A DNA stretch of 64,000 nucleotides from Liolophura sinensis. Taxonomy: Eukaryota > Mollusca > Polyplacophora > Chitonida > Chitonidae. Position 1 is the first letter of the stretch, and each line of letters begins with the position of its first letter. The stretch spans positions 24,749,953-24,813,952 of the forward strand of contig NC_088307.1 of assembly GCF_032854445.1 (NCBI RefSeq), written 5' to 3'. The translations under genes were made by a program, and so were the position numbers. Positions 60,601-64,000 of the stretch are shown one piece after another. The notes under the pieces were generated by a model. It was given only the letters and a program-made list of their open reading frames with translations. It did no database searches and was not told the origin of the DNA.

Positions 60601-62221
60601 NNNNNNNNNNNNNNNNNNNNNNNNNNNNNNNNNNNNNNNNNNNNNNNNNNNNNNNNNNNNNNNNNNNNNNNNNNNNNNNNNNNNNNNNNNNNNNNNNNNN
60701 NNNNNNNNNNNNNNNNNNNNNNNNNNNNNNNNNNNNNNNNNNNNNNTATCATACCGGAGACACCATACATGACAACAACCAGTCACATTATACTAGTTGA
60801 CACCGGGCTAACCAGTTTGGTTTCCTTCTTTTAACTTCTCAGTGCTGAGCAAACAAGCGAAGCAGCAATAAGTACCATTTTAAAAGTCTTTGGTATGAGT
60901 AGTATGACCCAACCAGGTTTTATCCCACGTCTCTCGACTTCAATTTATTTATTTATTTGATTGGTGTTTTACGCCGTACTCAAGAATATTTCACTTATAC
61001 CACGGCGGCCAGCATTATGGTGGGTGGAAACCGGGCACATCCGCAGGTTGCTGGAAGACCTACCCACTTACAGCTGGACTTGAACTCACAGCGACCGCAT
61101 TGGTGAGAGGCTTGGTGAGAGGCTAACCGGCTGAGCCACGGAGGCCCCTCCCCCTCTCGACTTCGAGGCTCTAGCCATTAGACCACCGAAGCGCTCACAC
61201 GAAACCGAACTGATCTGTAACTTGCCTTGGTGAATATATGTTACCAAAATTCAATTTAATACAGTTTTCAAAAAGAAAAAAGCAAGAAAAAGGGTTGAGG
61301 GCCATGAACAAGGCAAAAGCAGACAAAAAAGTATAAAATGGCTATAATTTTATTGAAAACTGATGAATCTGCCCGAAACTCCATCTTGAGTGGTAAGTCA
61401 TCATGTACTATGTTTCAGTTCAACATGGTCTTTTGCAAAAAGTCCAGGAAACTTATTTGGTACGGGCTGACGGACTGACGGAATGACCGACTGACGGAAT
61501 GACAGACTGACGGACTGACGGACTGACAGACTGACGGATATAGTTCCCTTCAGCCTTATAGATGTATGAAGAATCAACATACATCCACCAATCACAAGGC
61601 CCTCACATGACCAATCTCACGTGACCAATCTAACATAAGAGTTTCATGATTTTTATCATTACAAAAATTCACAAATCATCCCAAAACTTTAAACTTCCCA
61701 TGTGCAATATCATAATAAAGATGCACATCATCCGTACTTGTAAGAAAACAGCAAAAAAGGGGTGAAAAACAAGAGTTAACTTCATAAAATGGAAAAAAAA
61801 AATCATCACAATTCATCACCAAACTCCAAAAGGAGCGAGAAACTTAAGGCTGGGCAGATATTTATCTAATTCTTTCTTTTTTCTATGTTTCTTTCTTTAT
61901 GAATCTGTTTATTTAGTTGACTGGCATTTTACGCGGTGCTCAAGAATATTTCACTTATGCGACGGCGGCCAGCATTTTTGGGGGAGCAAACCGAGTCTGT
62001 TGAAATCCACGATCATGAACAGATATAATGGGGACTAATAATATCGAATTGTTTGTTTATACCCAATGACTTCAAGGACATTCATATATGGGATAAATTA
62101 TTATTACAGAAAATAAAGACAGAATACGAACTCGCAAATTCTGTTGATATCATTACTGGCGACGGCGGTAGTCAAGTCCGTACTCTGGCCATGGCATTCA
62201 GCTACAGCGCGGATCTCACAT
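57645..62221 (-). CDS. Cysteine-rich protein with GPI-anchor-like C-terminus, last three exons (5' part not found)
   Basis: Exon n-2 is 62221-62132 (GATGACAG acceptor; CEIRAVAECHGQSTDLTTAV then ASNDINRIC). Its donor GA/GTTCGT is weak. Exon n-1 is 60371-60253, after a strong pyrimidine tract (TCTCTCTTTCACAG); it encodes TYRTYRECLYAETYGCDQDF and ITVRLGRTCTNRCFGCGGA, then GTAAAG. The last exon is 57721-57645 (TTGTTTCAG; GLSPGVLTMAVAVFLGFSLL then KFRF and TAG). Phases match at both introns (2 then 1). The spacing C-x(6)-C ... IC-x(2)-Y-x(2)-Y-x(2)-C-x(7)-C resembles small helical cysteine-rich ectodomains of invertebrate surface proteins. The tail, a small-residue GGAGG followed by about 18 hydrophobic residues, fits a GPI-attachment signal or a single membrane segment. 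No signal-peptide exon was found up to 64000. Confidence 0.6.
58690..60080. repeat. 21-bp minisatellite with 189-bp higher-order period
   Basis: The unit CCAAACTACAATGGCTCTGCG and variants repeat about 60 times; degenerate units extend left to about 58430 and right to about 60150. The landmark CAGGTGCTCC occurs at 58744, 58933, 59122 and 59311, spaced exactly 189 bp (9 units), then at 59479 after 168 bp (8 units). It lies in the last intron of the cysteine-rich gene. Because 21 is divisible by three and the unit lacks stops, frames of 312 codons (plus) and 353 codons (minus) are open, but neither has gene context. Confidence 0.92.
60547..60746. other. Assembly gap of 200 N
   Basis: Exactly 200 undetermined bases. 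The 12 bases before the gap (TATCATACCGGA) equal the first 12 after it, so the true gap size is unknown and could be zero or a collapsed repeat. It lies in an intron of the cysteine-rich gene. Confidence 0.95.
60945..61150 (-). mobile_element. Near full-length SINE, same family as 33286
   Basis: From the (ATTT) tail through GTTTTACGCCGTACTCAAGA and GGCGGCCAGCATTATGGTGG to the tRNA-like head CTGAGCCACGGAGGCC, in reverse orientation. Part of the middle is deleted and GGTGAGAGGCT is duplicated. Confidence 0.85.
61464..61545. repeat. 8-bp tandem repeat (GACTGACG)n
   Basis: GACTGACGGACTGACGGAAT and close variants repeat about ten times. Confidence 0.8.
61900..62015 (-). mobile_element. SINE 3' fragment, same family as 33286
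   Basis: GGCATTTTACGCGGTGCTCA then GCGACGGCGGCCAGCATTTT. Confidence 0.7.
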
Positions 62222-62404
62222 CTGTCATCTTCTACAATAACAATAAATAAAAATAACATAAATATACAAATTTTATCCATTAAATAAAATAAATAAAAAA
62301 ATCAATGAAATGAAATGAAATGAATAAAACAGTGATAGAAATGAAATGGAATAATGAGTGAATGAATCAATCAAACAACCAATCAATCATTCAAATAAAA
62401 TCAA

Positions 62405-62560
62405 ATATTTATTTACTTATTTATTTGAATTGTGCCTTGCACCGTTCTCAAGAATATTTCACCTGTACGGCGGCGGCAAGCATTATGGTGGGAGGAAACC
62501 GGGCAGACCCCAGGGGAAAACCCACAACAATCCGCAGGTTGCTGACAGACCTTCCGAAAG
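62405..62560 (-). mobile_element. SINE, headless, same family as 33286
   Basis: TTATTTATTTGAATTGTGCC, TCTCAAGAATATTTCACCTG, GGTGGGAGGAAACCGGGCAG and AATCCGCAGGTTGCTGACAG. Confidence 0.75.
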
Positions 62561-62599
62561 TGCTCTAATAGAAGACCATCTTAATGTAAAACTAACCCT

Positions 62600-64000
62600 C
62601 TCGGGTGTTTTAATAGGCGTCAGTCACGCCAGAAATGAATGAAGGCATGATTATGCCTTTTAGTGTAACACGTCACCAATATTTCAGCCATAAGGTGGCG
62701 AGCATAAGAAAATATCTCCCGTAAACGCATGGAATAACTTTGTCAATTTGAACGATATATATATATTTTTTTGGCTTAACCCAAGAAACATCTTTGATAT
62801 AAAATATAGATCAAGAATAATATGGCAACAGAAACAGTTCTCAAATGTGGCCCGTGCACAGGCAATGTACAAGCCTTTCAAAAATGACCTCCAATACACG
62901 ACACCACCTTGTCTGTGTAAACAACGCTCTCGGGCTTTGTGACCCATGTATAATCTATCTAACAAATACATAGCAGACATATATTTCACCCACAAGATCT
63001 TGTTCTCGAACAGAAAACCAGTCAGAGATATATTTATTCAGGTGACGTGTTTTAGCCTCCAGGCCTATATGTGTAATAATCATCTCATGCGTCGTCATGG
63101 GAACAGAGATAGGTATACTTAGCAGACATTCACCTTTATATGACTTAAATGCTGCCTAAAAGTTATACGATACAAAACAATTTTCAGTTTAGAAAACAAA
63201 GGAAAGAAAGGAAAGAAAGAAAAAAAAGACATATAAGCAACTTGTATACATGATACTAAATAAAACTACAAAGATAGCTCCAATCCATTATTTTTTGTTT
63301 TGTTTTTTGGACAGGGTTTAAATTTTTTAAATAAAGAAATAACGGTTTTCATAATTAAGGATGTTCGACTATTAACAATACTAAGATCATGGGGACATCT
63401 TTTTATCAAGGTAAATGTAGCAACATTTACATCAAAAAATGATGCTACTCACTGTCTTTAATTTTGTTCATGCATTTGAATGCATTCTACAAAAGTGTAA
63501 TATGGATACTGCTGTGCACCATTGTCTCTGACAACATTTTAAGTCGTGTGCTATATAACTTGTAATCTGAACACATTCCTTAGTAATCAATAACTTGTCA
63601 CATGGGCACATTTTGAGTCGTTAGCAATTAACAGCTTGTCATATGAACACATTCTGAGTCGTGAGCAATGTACAACCTGGTACACTGCTTGAACACATTC
63701 GGCACGAGTACTGTTTACTGTAGCTTGATGTTTGAATTCTTTCTGAGTCATGCTCATATAAAATGTACCGTTTTAATACACATGTGCAATACTTATTACA
63801 CGTATTATATACCACATATATTATCATTTTACCGACATCTATATGCTGCCTCAACACGATGCATCTTGTCATTATGGGTCGAAGTGCAAGTTACGAAGAT
63901 AGATAAAGTCTTAAATATTTAAGTAATCTGTAGGAAATGTTTGGACCGTCGCAGTATTCTCCAATATATAAATATTTCTTTGGCACCGAAAATATGTGTC
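62600..64000. other. No supported gene
   Basis: AT-rich. Searched on the minus strand for the missing signal-peptide exon of the cysteine-rich gene without a convincing candidate. Confidence 0.4.

Overview
The window is animal nuclear DNA. It has intron-rich split genes with GT..AG splice sites, AATAAA poly(A) signals, TATA and CRE promoter motifs, low gene density and very many short repeats. The commonest repeat is a tRNA-headed SINE with a conserved central block, of a kind widespread in mollusc genomes. With a galaxin-like dicysteine protein also present, a mollusc (or another lophotrochozoan) is the best guess. The species is not identifiable by eye.

Layout. (1) 1-3.6 kb: SINE pieces, foldback MITEs and unique AT-rich DNA. 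(2) 3.7-8.9 kb, minus strand: a two-exon gene for a small secreted galaxin-like protein; its intron holds SINEs, a long-inverted-repeat element and one half of a duplicated block. (3) 11.1-12.6 kb, minus: a tentative three-exon gene for a 65-residue basic protein. (4) 13.3-25.3 kb, minus: the main discovery candidate. A TATA-driven signal-peptide exon and a 19-nt exon are followed by a tandem array of 14 near-identical 54-nt phase 1-1 exons. Each exon encodes the 18-residue unit GDAGAAGGGTTPGFKRSR, so splicing would give a secreted Gly/Ala-rich repeat protein with a basic KRSR at every joint. The array grew by duplication of a two-exon block that already carried a SINE: all seven SINE copies share one target-site duplication, and the SINE-free units preserve the empty site. 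Each interval also holds a decayed exon-like relic.

(5) 26.8-27.1 kb, plus: a first coding exon under three CRE/ATF-type sites. (6) 27.1-41.4 kb: mostly non-coding, with SINEs, foldback elements and a 71-bp tandem array. (7) 41.5-50.8 kb, plus: a seven-exon gene for a 298-residue charged, probably coiled-coil protein whose seven exons join in frame. A decayed duplicate of one exon start lies beside the real exon. (8) 51.5-55.4 kb: a 28-bp minisatellite and a long 27-bp minisatellite that is open on both strands. (9) 57.6-62.2 kb, minus: the last three exons of a cysteine-rich protein ending in a GPI-anchor-like or membrane tail. Its last intron contains a 21-bp minisatellite with a 189-bp higher-order period. 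A 200-N assembly gap lies in the preceding intron. (10) 62.6-64 kb: nothing clearly coding.

Three of the minus-strand genes appear to make secreted or surface-anchored products, which would suit an epithelial or mantle setting, but that is inference. Long uninterrupted frames over the minisatellites are by-products of repeat periods divisible by three and are not called as genes. All gene models were built by eye from splice signals and phase agreement, without transcript evidence.
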